Of a stretch of 5,468 bases of DNA, positions 1 to 5,468 are shown piece by piece (position 1 is the first letter of the stretch; the number at the start of each line of letters is the position of its first letter). A model generated the notes under the pieces. It did not search any database, was not told where the DNA came from, and saw only the letters and a list, made by a program, of their open reading frames with translations. The stretch comes from Bacillota bacterium (lineage in GTDB: Bacteria; Bacillota; Clostridia; Christensenellales; CAG-138): the NCBI GenBank assembly GCA_023426265.1, contig JAFABA010000164.1, positions 1-5,468 on the forward strand, in the 5' to 3' direction. The position numbers and the translations under genes were made by a program.

Positions 1-24
1 GCCTGAACCGCGAGAGCTCAAGCC
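1..24 (-). terminator. Possible hairpin downstream of the lipoprotein gene, cut by the window edge
   Basis: On the minus strand GCTTGAG (23-17) can pair with TTCAGGC (7-1) across a 9-nt loop, using G-U pairs. It is preceded by GAAAAG and lies 40 nt after the lipoprotein stop. The base of the stem and any U-run would be outside the window, so it can be called only tentatively. Nothing else of note is seen in 1-63. Confidence 0.2.
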
Positions 25-63
25 TTTTCATACCGCAATATGCAATTTGGGAAGAAATTTGCG

Positions 64-958
64 CTATTCACCCAAATGCTTGTTGAGCGCCTGCTGATAC
101 GGCGCGTCGGCCGTATATTTTGCAACATCCTCCGGGTAGCCGGAAAGCCTCTTTAGCGTACCTTCCAGAATGGTAGAAAAGCCTTGGCCGAAAAGGTGAA
201 TTTTCACATTGCGTACGGCGCCCTGCTCCATGGAGTCCGGCTCCACATGTACGATATAATTGACGTCCACTTCATCGCCTGAGGCCGTATCCGAATAATC
301 AACTTTTTCGCCCTGCGGCCCCCGCGCTTTTGCTTCCAGATAAACATTCTTTGATACCGCTACAAAGCCTGCCCCTTGCCACCGGCGTATCCCGCGTGAG
401 CGGCAGGGGGTTGCCTTCGCCATCCAATATGGAATAATCCACCCACGCCTTGTCATCCTCTGCGCTTAAATAGATACCAAAGTTATCGCAAATCGCTTCC
501 CCGCCCGCATCGAATGTCATTTCAAAGGGAACGTCCTTTAACATATCTCCAATCCATTCCGTGGTATCCAGCGCAACATTCATCCAGCAAAAGCCGGTAT
601 AACTGCCCGCAACGACGCGGTTGTTGTTGGAATCGACCTTGTCCAGATAAATTTCACATTCGTAGTTCACGTAATATCCCTTTTCAACTTCCTCCTGCCA
701 AGTACCTGTCGCTTCGATTACATATATGCTCGGGTCATAAAGGTTGCTTTTTCGCGCCTCCTCTGTCGCCTCGGGTGGGGTTGTCTCATTGGGCGAAGCC
801 GTATTTTGCCCGCCATCTCCCGGAAGAGACGGCTCTTTTGTGGACACAGCGACAATAGGCGTGGGCGTGGGCGTAACCCCCGGGGCGGCGACATCTTTGC
901 CGCAGGCGGTAAAAATCAATAGTACTGTAAGCATGAACAATAACAGCGTTCTTCTCAT
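64..958 (-). CDS. Putative lipoprotein of unknown family, interrupted by a frameshift
   Basis: I do not recognise this family. As written, the frame from the ATG at 958 stops at 299 after 219 codons. The sensible continuation is in another frame that ends at TAG 64-66. Removing one base from the G-run at 372-375 joins them into 297 aa (VARAGFVAVSKNVYLEA at the join). Residues 1-18 are a signal peptide (MRRT, then a hydrophobic core) ending in a lipobox FTAC with Cys19 as the lipidation site, so the protein should be anchored outside the membrane. Residues about 20-72 are a Pro/Thr/Glu-rich tether including TPTPTP. The remainder (about 73-297) looks like one mixed, beta-rich acidic extracellular domain with several Trp/Tyr and Cys101, Cys124 and Cys157. 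The ATG at 958 is preferred over the one at 973 because GGGGAAG lies 5 nt upstream and the signal peptide starts properly there. No substrate or partner can be inferred from its neighbours, which are purine genes ended by a terminator. Confidence 0.72.
372..375 (-). other. Apparent frameshift site in the lipoprotein gene (G4 run)
   Basis: On the minus strand the local sequence is GTGGCAAGGGGCAGGCTTTG. The upstream frame reads V-A-R-G and then degenerates into RLCSGIKECLSG up to a TGA at 299. The frame one base later reads GFVAVSKNVYLEAKARGPQGE and continues well to position 64. Dropping one G fuses the two sensible halves. A homopolymer indel in the assembly is the simplest cause; a genuine inactivating mutation is possible. 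The exact base cannot be fixed; anything from about 360 to 430 would restore the frame. Confidence 0.65.
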
Positions 959-963
959 TTCGC

Positions 964-969
964 TTCCCC
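964..969 (-). promoter_or_regulatory. Ribosome binding site of the lipoprotein gene
   Basis: GGGGAA on the minus strand, within GCGGGGAAGCGAAATG, precedes the ATG at 956-958 by 5 nt. No comparable purine-rich site precedes the alternative ATG at 971-973, so this site selects the start that gives MRRTLLLF as the signal-peptide N-terminus. Confidence 0.55.
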
Positions 970-981
970 GCATTCCATTTT

Positions 982-1008
982 CTTATAGGGTAACATTCTC
1001 TCTTGCAA
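982..1008 (-). promoter_or_regulatory. Alternative weak promoter for the lipoprotein gene
   Basis: On the minus strand TTGCAA (1008-1003) and TATAAG (987-982) are separated by 15 nt, shorter than the preferred 17. A start near 975 would leave a leader of about 17 nt, just enough for the ribosome site. It competes with the TATACT box at 1034-1029 as the source of lipoprotein mRNA; the sequence does not decide between them. Confidence 0.25.
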
Positions 1009-1028
1009 CCGTGCATTCATTAATACGC

Positions 1029-1078
1029 AGTATACAAGCCCGCCGGTCTCCCATTAGAACAAATGAATTCTGCGAAAC
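1029..1078 (-). repeat. Degenerate copy of the promoter module upstream of the lipoprotein gene
   Basis: This segment shares ordered blocks with 1202-1250, all on the minus strand: GTTT, GCAGAATTCA (a 10-base exact match), TTGTTC versus TTGTCC, and TATACTG. The two copies flank the small-RNA/terminator block as imperfect direct repeats of about 50 bp. In this copy the -35-like and -10-like boxes are 22 nt apart instead of 17, so it would be a poor constitutive promoter unless an activator helps. If active it would start near 1021 and give the lipoprotein mRNA a leader of about 60 nt. Block identity is seen; common origin and function are inferred. Confidence 0.4.
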
Positions 1079-1080
1079 GA

Positions 1081-1121
1081 ATAAAAAACAGCGCCTCATG
1101 AGAAGAAATGAGACGCTGTTT
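1081..1121 (-). terminator. Intrinsic terminator, 14-bp stem with U-run
   Basis: On the minus strand AAACAGCGTCTCAT (1121-1108) pairs with ATGAGGCGCTGTTT (1099-1086) across an 8-nt loop. The only non-Watson-Crick position is a U-G wobble in the minus-strand RNA. The same position becomes C-A on the plus strand, so the minus orientation is favoured. The descending arm runs into TTTTTTAT, a good U-tract. It would end the candidate small RNA and also, 144 nt after the purL stop, the purD-purL message. It separates both from the downstream lipoprotein gene. Confidence 0.88.
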
Positions 1122-1195
1122 GACTGCCCTGTGGTATTACCCCAAAGGTCAGCCATTCCGTTCGCCATTGAGCGGAACAGTTATCTTTGTTATTT
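1081..1195 (-). ncRNA. Candidate small structured RNA between purL and the lipoprotein gene
   Basis: A compact transcription unit of about 115 nt is bounded by a sigma-A-like promoter and a strong intrinsic terminator. After an A-rich, apparently unpaired 5' segment (about 1195-1178) come three adjacent hairpins. The first (1177-1156) pairs TTCCGCTC with GAACGGAA with one C-A mismatch. The second (1154-1122) pairs GGCTGACCTTTGG with CCACAGGGCAGTC around the loop GGTAATA, with only an A-G and a U-C mismatch in 13 positions. The third (1121-1086) is the terminator stem. Only the base between the first two hairpins is left over, which is unusual for random intergenic sequence. Open frames through it run through the terminator stem and look like no protein I can name. 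It could be an independent sRNA, or a 3'-UTR RNA processed from purL mRNA, since purL shows no closer terminator. I do not recognise the RNA family. Structure is hand-derived. Confidence 0.5.
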
Positions 1196-1201
1196 GGTTA
1201 T

Positions 1202-1250
1202 CAGTATAGCGTGCCGCAGCAGGCCGGACAAGCGTGAATTCTGCCTAAAC
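1202..1250 (-). repeat. Copy of the promoter module downstream of purL
   Basis: This is the partner of the imperfect direct repeat at 1029-1078. It carries GTTT, GCAGAATTCA (1244-1235), TTGTCC and TATACTG in the same order, with the 17-nt spacing expected of a sigma-A promoter. The exact 10-base block occurs just upstream of the -35 in both copies, the place where an activator site or UP-like element would lie. Between the blocks the two copies differ and need gaps to align. Confidence 0.4.
1203..1231 (-). promoter_or_regulatory. Candidate sigma-A promoter for the intergenic small RNA
   Basis: On the minus strand TTGTCC (1231-1226; 4 of 6 matches to TTGACA) is followed by exactly 17 nt and then TATACT (1208-1203; 5 of 6 matches to TATAAT). 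Transcription would start near 1195, in the A-rich stretch AACCAAATAACAAAG, and would meet the intrinsic terminator about 110 nt later without crossing a convincing protein gene. It lies 34 nt past the purL stop, so it could add a separate short transcript to whatever purL read-through occurs. GCAGAATTCA sits 3 nt upstream of the -35 and recurs in the same relative position in a second copy at 1029-1073. Box matches and spacing are seen directly; activity is inferred. Confidence 0.5.
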
Positions 1251-1264
1251 CCGGAATTATAGGG

Positions 1265-4200
1265 CTATCGCCTGAAATAATCCACGGCCCCACGGAACAA
1301 CGGCATATCGTAATTGCCCGGCACGTTTTGATACAGGTACGGCCCCGTCCGTTCGCTGTGCGCCATTTTGCCCAATACGCGGCCGTCCGGCGAAATGATT
1401 CCTTCCACCGCGCCCATGGAGCCGTTGGGATTGAAGGCGATATCCAGAGTGGGCGTTCCTGTTTCATCCACGTATTGTGTTATAAGCTGCCCGTTTTCCG
1501 CAAGCGCATCAAACAGCGGCTGCGAGCATAGAAACCGCCCTTCTCCGTGGGAAACGGGAGCGGAGTAGATTTCCCCCACCTGCGTATACATCAGCCAGGG
1601 GGAACCGTTGGCGCTCACCCTCATATGGACAATGCGCGATTGATGGCGGCCGATTTCATTGAATGTCAATGTGGGACAACCCTCATCCATATCCCGTATC
1701 TCTCCAAACGGCACAAGCCCAAGCTTGATGAGCGCCTGAAAACCGTTGCAGACGCCGCCAACTAGGCCGTCCCGCGTTTCGAGCAGGCATGAAATTTCCT
1801 CGCGGATGCGCGGGTTCCGTAAAAATGCGGTGATAAATTTGCCGGAGCCGTCCGGCTCGTCCCCGCCGGAAAACCCGCCGGGCAGGAACAATATCTGGCT
1901 GTTGTAGAGCGCGTCCGCAAACTCGTGTACAGACTCTTCCACCTGCCGCGGCGTAAGGTTTTTAATGAGGAACAGTTCGGGCTTTGCCCCCGCCCGCAGG
2001 AACGCCGCCTCCGTATCGTATTCGCAGTTCGTGCCGGGTAACACGGGGATGAGCACGCGGGGTGCTGCAATGGAAACGCCGCAGTGCTTTTGGGGCGTTC
2101 CGGGGCAGGAATACGCGGGAATGGAATCTTTGCCCTCCATATGCTTGGGCCGCATCGGGTACACGGGCGCAAGCCTGCTTTCATAAATACGCTCAATTTC
2201 GCCAAGCGAGATTTGCTCACCGCCAATCGTCCATGCATACGCCTCCTGGGTGATTCCGATCGGCGTTCCAACCATGACGTTTTCTTTTAGTTCCACAATA
2301 AACGCGCCAAAGCGCGGGGAAAACAGCATATCCGGCGTGACCGTATCTTGAAACCGTATACCAATTCGGTTCCCCAGCCCCATTTTGAATACCGCTTCCG
2401 CAATGCCGCCGCGCCCCAGCGCGTAGACCGCCGAAGCCTGCCCGCTTTGTATCAGCGTATGGATCTGTCTAAACATTTCCTTCATGCTTTCCGCTTCGGG
2501 CAGGCCGTTTTCTTTGTAATCCGGCGCAAGCAGTACGACCCGCGCGCCGACGGCTTTAAATTCCGGCGAAACGAGCGTTTTTGCGTCCGCCGTGGCGACC
2601 GCAAATGAAACGAGCGTGGGCGGGACATCCAGCTCTTCAAAGCTGCCACTCATGGAGTCCTTGCCGCCGATGGCGGCGCACCCATAGTCGAGTTGCGCGT
2701 CCACCGCGCCCAAGAGCGCCGCAAGCGGCAGGCCCCAACGGCTTCTATCGTTCCCCAGGCGCGGAAAGTATTCCTGCAGCGTCAGGTATGCGTCTCCTAC
2801 ATTTGCGCCCGTCGCCGCAAGTTTTGCAAGCGAATGTACGACGGCAAGATAAGCGCCGCGGTATGGATCAGCCTCGCTGATATACGGATCGTACCCGTAG
2901 GCCATCACAGAGCAGGTGCGGGTGCTGCCATGCAGCACGGGCAATAGCGCAGCCATGGTCTGCGCGGGCGTCTTTTGGTGCACGCCGCCAAAGGGCATGA
3001 AGACCGTGCCCGCGCCGATTGTGGAATCGAACCGCTCCGCAAGGCTTTGACGGGAACAGAAATTCAGGTCATTGACAAGCGCAGATAACCGATTTCCTGC
3101 GCTCCCCTGTTCCCAGGGAAAGCGCTTAGGCGCTTCCGCGACAGAAACATGCGCGCTTGCGGATTTGGGCGCGCCGTTTGAATCCAGGAACGCGCGGGAA
3201 ATGTTGACCACCGTCTGCCCGCGGTGCCGCATGACAAGCCGCTTTTCTTTTGTCACAACAGCGATCTGCGTGGCCTCCAGGTTTTCCTCCGCGGCAAGGC
3301 GCATAAACGCCGCTACATCGTCTGGACTAAGCACCACAGCCATACGCTCCTGCGATTCGCTTATGGCAAGCTCCGTCGCGGACAGGCCTTCATACTTTTC
3401 CGGCACGGCGTCGAGGTCGATGATAAGTCCGTCCGCCAGCTCCCCCACCGCCACGGATACGCCGCCCGCGCCAAAATCGTTGCAGCGCTTGATGCGCCGC
3501 GCCGCCTCCGGGTTGCGGAACAAGCGCTGGAGCTTGCGCTCCTCCGGCGCGTTGCCCTTTTGTACCTCCGCGCCGCACAGCTCCAGCGACTGTACGTTGT
3601 GCGCCTTGGAGGAGCCTGTGGCCCCGCCGCAGCCGTCGCGCCCCGTGCGCCCGCCCAGCAATAGGACGACGTCACCCGGCGCGGGCGTCTCCCGCCGGAC
3701 ATTCCTTGCGGGGGCCGCGCCTATGACGGCGCCAAGCTCCATATGCTTCGCGGCATAGCCGGGGTGGTATAGTTCCTCCACAATGCCTGTCGCAAGGCCG
3801 ATCTGGTTGCCGTAGGAACTGTAGCCCGCAGCCGCCGTGGTCACAAGCTTGCGCTGGGGCAGCTTGCCGGGTAGCGTATCCTCCACAGGGGCCAGCGGAT
3901 CGGCTGCTCCCGTAATGCGCATTGCCTGGTAGACATACGCCCGGCCGGAAAGCGGGTCCCGGATTGCGCCGCCGATGCAGGTAGCGGCCCCGCCGAAGGG
4001 TTCTATTTCCGTGGGGTGGTTGTGGGTCTCGTTCTTGAATAACAGCAGCCAGTCTTCCTCAATGCCGTCCACCTCCGCCTTGACCTTGATGGTGCAGGCA
4101 TTGTTCTCCTCCGATTCGTCAAGACCTGTTAACTTGCCTTGCGCCTTCAACGCTTTGGCCGTGATGGTGGCAATGTCCATCAGCGTGACGGGCTTTTGAA

Positions 4201-4981
4201 TTTGCAGTTTTTCCCTCAATTTGAGATACCGCTCGTACGCCTTCTGCGTGTCCGCGTGCTCGAACGTCACGCCGTGTAGCTGTGTCAGAAACGTCGTATG
4301 CCTGCAATGATCGGACCAATAGGTATCGATGGCGCGAAGCTCAGTCAGCGTGGGGTCGCGTTGTTCTTCTTTAAAATAGCCCTGGCAGAAGCGCAAGTCG
4401 TCCGCGTCCATCGCAAGGCCGTATTCCTTGATAAACCGGTCAACTTCCCTGCCATTGAGTTTGCAAAAGCCGGAAAGAACCAGCGGCGCTTCGGGCTCCG
4501 AGGCATCGACTATAAGCGTATCGGCTTTATTTAAAGACGCTTCCCGGCTTTCCACCGGGTTGATCACATGCTTTTTGATTGCGCCAAGCTCCGCCTCGGT
4601 AATATTCCCATACAGCAGATAGACCTTCGCGGTGCGCACTAAAGGGCGCTCCCCCATGGAAATAAGCTGGACGCATTGCGCGGCGGAATCCGCCCTTTGA
4701 TCGAACTGCCCCGGCAGGTACTCCACCGCAAACGCTGTACAACCGTTAAAAAACGCGTCTTCGGGCAACTCGTTAAAGCAACTGTCCGTCTGCGGCTCCG
4801 AAAACACGGTGGTTTTACACCGCAAAAACAAGTCCTCCGAAATGCCCTCCACATCGTAGCGGTTCAGCAAGCGAAGCCCCGTAAGGCGTTCAATACGCAA
4901 GAATGAGCGGATATCCATAAGCAGAGCTTCCGCCTCCACGGCGAACGCGTGCTTTTTTTCCACATAAACGCGGCAGACCAT
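1265..4981 (-). CDS. purL: Phosphoribosylformylglycinamidine synthase, single-chain (FGAM synthase)
   Basis: PurL converts FGAR, glutamine and ATP to FGAM, the fourth step of de novo purine synthesis, in the cytosol. The 1238-aa chain is complete. Residues 1-155 form the PurS-like N-terminal domain, with NPVE at 141-144. A linker helical region follows, with DTYWSDHCRHTTF at 219-231. The first AIRS-like ATP-binding half has FKNETHNHPTEIEPFGGAA (315-333) and GGRTGRDGCGGATGSSKAH (443-461), then NDFGAGGVS at 501-509. The second half has AAIGGKDSMSGSFEEL (769-784). A class I glutaminase domain occupies about 974-1238, with nucleophile Cys1078 in GGVCNGFQ and the His1208/Glu1210 pair in GKMAHSER. 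The length is slightly below proteobacterial PurL (about 1295) and matches the clostridial single-chain type, so no separate purS or purQ is needed. The ATG at 4979-4981 was chosen because it begins MVCRVYVEKK, follows the purD stop by one base, and has an AGGGGG ribosome site. The open frame continues 94 codons further upstream, but only as an out-of-frame shadow of purD. The stop is TAG. Confidence 0.98.
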   Translation of the reverse strand: MVCRVYVEKKHAFAVEAEALLMDIRSFLRIERLTGLRLLNRYDVEGISEDLFLRCKTTVFSEPQTDSCFNELPEDAFFNGCTAFAVEYLPGQFDQRADSAAQCVQLISMGERPLVRTAKVYLLYGNITEAELGAIKKHVINPVESREASLNKADTLIVDASEPEAPLVLSGFCKLNGREVDRFIKEYGLAMDADDLRFCQGYFKEEQRDPTLTELRAIDTYWSDHCRHTTFLTQLHGVTFEHADTQKAYERYLKLREKLQIQKPVTLMDIATITAKALKAQGKLTGLDESEENNACTIKVKAEVDGIEEDWLLLFKNETHNHPTEIEPFGGAATCIGGAIRDPLSGRAYVYQAMRITGAADPLAPVEDTLPGKLPQRKLVTTAAAGYSSYGNQIGLATGIVEELYHPGYAAKHMELGAVIGAAPARNVRRETPAPGDVVLLLGGRTGRDGCGGATGSSKAHNVQSLELCGAEVQKGNAPEERKLQRLFRNPEAARRIKRCNDFGAGGVSVAVGELADGLIIDLDAVPEKYEGLSATELAISESQERMAVVLSPDDVAAFMRLAAEENLEATQIAVVTKEKRLVMRHRGQTVVNISRAFLDSNGAPKSASAHVSVAEAPKRFPWEQGSAGNRLSALVNDLNFCSRQSLAERFDSTIGAGTVFMPFGGVHQKTPAQTMAALLPVLHGSTRTCSVMAYGYDPYISEADPYRGAYLAVVHSLAKLAATGANVGDAYLTLQEYFPRLGNDRSRWGLPLAALLGAVDAQLDYGCAAIGGKDSMSGSFEELDVPPTLVSFAVATADAKTLVSPEFKAVGARVVLLAPDYKENGLPEAESMKEMFRQIHTLIQSGQASAVYALGRGGIAEAVFKMGLGNRIGIRFQDTVTPDMLFSPRFGAFIVELKENVMVGTPIGITQEAYAWTIGGEQISLGEIERIYESRLAPVYPMRPKHMEGKDSIPAYSCPGTPQKHCGVSIAAPRVLIPVLPGTNCEYDTEAAFLRAGAKPELFLIKNLTPRQVEESVHEFADALYNSQILFLPGGFSGGDEPDGSGKFITAFLRNPRIREEISCLLETRDGLVGGVCNGFQALIKLGLVPFGEIRDMDEGCPTLTFNEIGRHQSRIVHMRVSANGSPWLMYTQVGEIYSAPVSHGEGRFLCSQPLFDALAENGQLITQYVDETGTPTLDIAFNPNGSMGAVEGIISPDGRVLGKMAHSERTGPYLYQNVPGNYDMPLFRGAVDYFRR

Positions 4982-4982
4982 G

Positions 4983-5468
4983 TTACCCCCTGTTGGCGCG
5001 AAGCGCCGTTTTCCCGATGTCCCTTCGGTAGTGCATGCCTTCAAAGTCGATATGCCGTATGGCGCCGTACGCCCGGCCGACAGCGGCAGGAAGCGTCTCC
5101 CCCACGGCGGAAACGCCCAGCACGCGCCCGCCCGCGGTAAGAACCTCTTCGCCCTGCAATTTTGTTCCGGCATGGTAAACTGCAACATCCTCCCCAATCT
5201 CCCCGGAACGGATGGAGATGGGCTTTCCTGCCTCATACTCTCCCGGATACCCCGCGCTTGCAAGCGCCACGCAGCAGCAAGCTCCGCCTTTTATTTTCAG
5301 TTCAACTTCCGCAAGCCGTTCTTCCTCCACCGCCAGCATGGCCTCAAAAAACCCTGTTTCAATGAGCGGCACTACGGCCTGGGTTTCCGGGTCCCCAAAG
5401 CGGCAGTTGTATTCGATCACCTTGGGGCCAACCTCCGTCAGCATCAGCCCGAAATACAGGCAGCCCTT
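4983..5468 (-). CDS. purD: Phosphoribosylamine--glycine ligase (GAR synthetase), C-terminal part
   Basis: PurD joins glycine to 5-phosphoribosylamine using ATP, giving GAR, the second step of cytosolic de novo purine synthesis. The reading frame is open to the window edge, so only the last 161 residues are present; family members are usually about 420 aa. Visible near the start is KGCLYFGLMLT, then GPKVIEYNCRFGDPETQAV (fragment residues about 14-31). The latter is the PurD signature at the end of the ATP-grasp domain, where the Glu and Asn of EYN are the expected Mg-ATP ligands. The C-terminal domain follows with CVALASAGYPGEYEAGKPI and finishes with the typical FEGMHYRRDIG block before TAA. 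No frameshift or missing motif is seen in this part. The gene is followed after one base by purL, so the two are translated from one message. The upstream end and the regulation of the operon lie outside the window. Identification is secure from the signature alone. Confidence 0.97.
   Translation of the reverse strand, partial: KGCLYFGLMLTEVGPKVIEYNCRFGDPETQAVVPLIETGFFEAMLAVEEERLAEVELKIKGGACCCVALASAGYPGEYEAGKPISIRSGEIGEDVAVYHAGTKLQGEEVLTAGGRVLGVSAVGETLPAAVGRAYGAIRHIDFEGMHYRRDIGKTALRANRG
4986..4991 (-). promoter_or_regulatory. Ribosome binding site of purL inside the purD 3' end
   Basis: AGGGGG on the minus strand lies 4 nt (TAAC) before the purL ATG. It overlaps the codons for the last Arg and Gly of PurD. 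Because the purD stop TAA and the purL ATG are separated by a single C, ribosomes finishing purD would be well placed to re-initiate on purL. This supports translational coupling (inference) and decides the purL start over in-frame upstream ATGs. Confidence 0.75.

Noticed and set aside
1..31. Possible start of a further minus-strand gene (MKRLELSRFR) running off the window
   Set aside because: It has only ten codons, no Shine-Dalgarno upstream, and overlaps a possible terminator hairpin.
983..1168. 61-codon minus-strand frame starting MANGMADLWGNTTGQ
   Set aside because: It runs straight through the 14-bp terminator stem and both promoter-like repeats, lacks a Shine-Dalgarno site, and its first half is exactly the hairpin sequence of the candidate RNA. 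It is best read as non-coding.
1156..1177. The 8-bp hairpin as a plus-strand terminator
   Set aside because: It pairs slightly better on the plus strand, but no plus-strand gene precedes it and the following TTATCTTTGTT is not a clean U-run.
744..1262. 172-codon plus-strand frame across the lipoprotein N-terminus and the intergenic region
   Set aside because: It is antisense to the signal peptide and tether and crosses the terminator. No ribosome site or family resemblance was seen.
1247..1264. Short CCTA/TAGG inverted repeat immediately after the purL stop
   Set aside because: It has a four-base stem with no U-run. The real terminator is at 1081-1121.
3072..3758. 228-codon plus-strand open frame opposite purL
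   Set aside because: It is antisense to conserved PurL residues and of Ser/Ala/Pro/Arg-rich composition typical of shadow frames in GC-rich genes. It has no recognisable motif.
4982..5263. N-terminal extension of PurL by 94 codons
   Set aside because: It overlaps purD in another frame and encodes Arg/Pro-rich shadow sequence. The PurL family starts at the MVCRVYVEKK methionine, which has a good ribosome site.

Overview
The window holds the 3' end of a purine-biosynthesis operon, followed by a short intergenic stretch that appears to encode a small structured RNA, and then a putative lipoprotein gene. Every supported gene reads on the minus strand, so transcription runs from high to low coordinates. 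The best guess for the organism is a moderately GC-rich member of the Clostridia (Bacillota). The reasons are the single-chain, roughly 1240-residue PurL with its own glutaminase domain in the clostridial style, the purD-purL gene order, purine-rich G-rich ribosome binding sites and a Gram-positive-style lipoprotein. The genus cannot be fixed from this sequence.

Layout in the direction of transcription. (1) 5468-4983: the C-terminal 161 residues of PurD (GAR synthetase), cut by the window edge. (2) 4981-1265: complete PurL (FGAM synthase, 1238 aa), whose ATG lies one base after the purD stop codon and whose Shine-Dalgarno sits inside the last codons of purD. The two genes catalyse pathway steps 2 and 4 and are almost certainly co-transcribed. 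(3) 1264-959: about 300 bases without a credible protein gene. This stretch contains a sigma-A-like promoter (TTGTCC, 17 nt, TATACT), three back-to-back hairpins, and a 14-bp intrinsic terminator ending in a U-run. Together these define a candidate small RNA of about 115 nt. A degenerate second copy of the promoter module lies just past the terminator, ahead of the next gene. (4) 958-64: a lipoprotein with a lipobox cysteine and a Pro/Thr-rich tether. Its frame is broken by one apparent extra base near 372-375; correcting it gives 297 aa of unrecognised family. (5) 63-1: short tail with a weak possible hairpin at the window edge.

The purine genes are ordinary housekeeping. The parts most worth a second look are the candidate RNA between purL and the lipoprotein gene, the duplicated promoter-like module that brackets it, and the frameshift in the lipoprotein gene.
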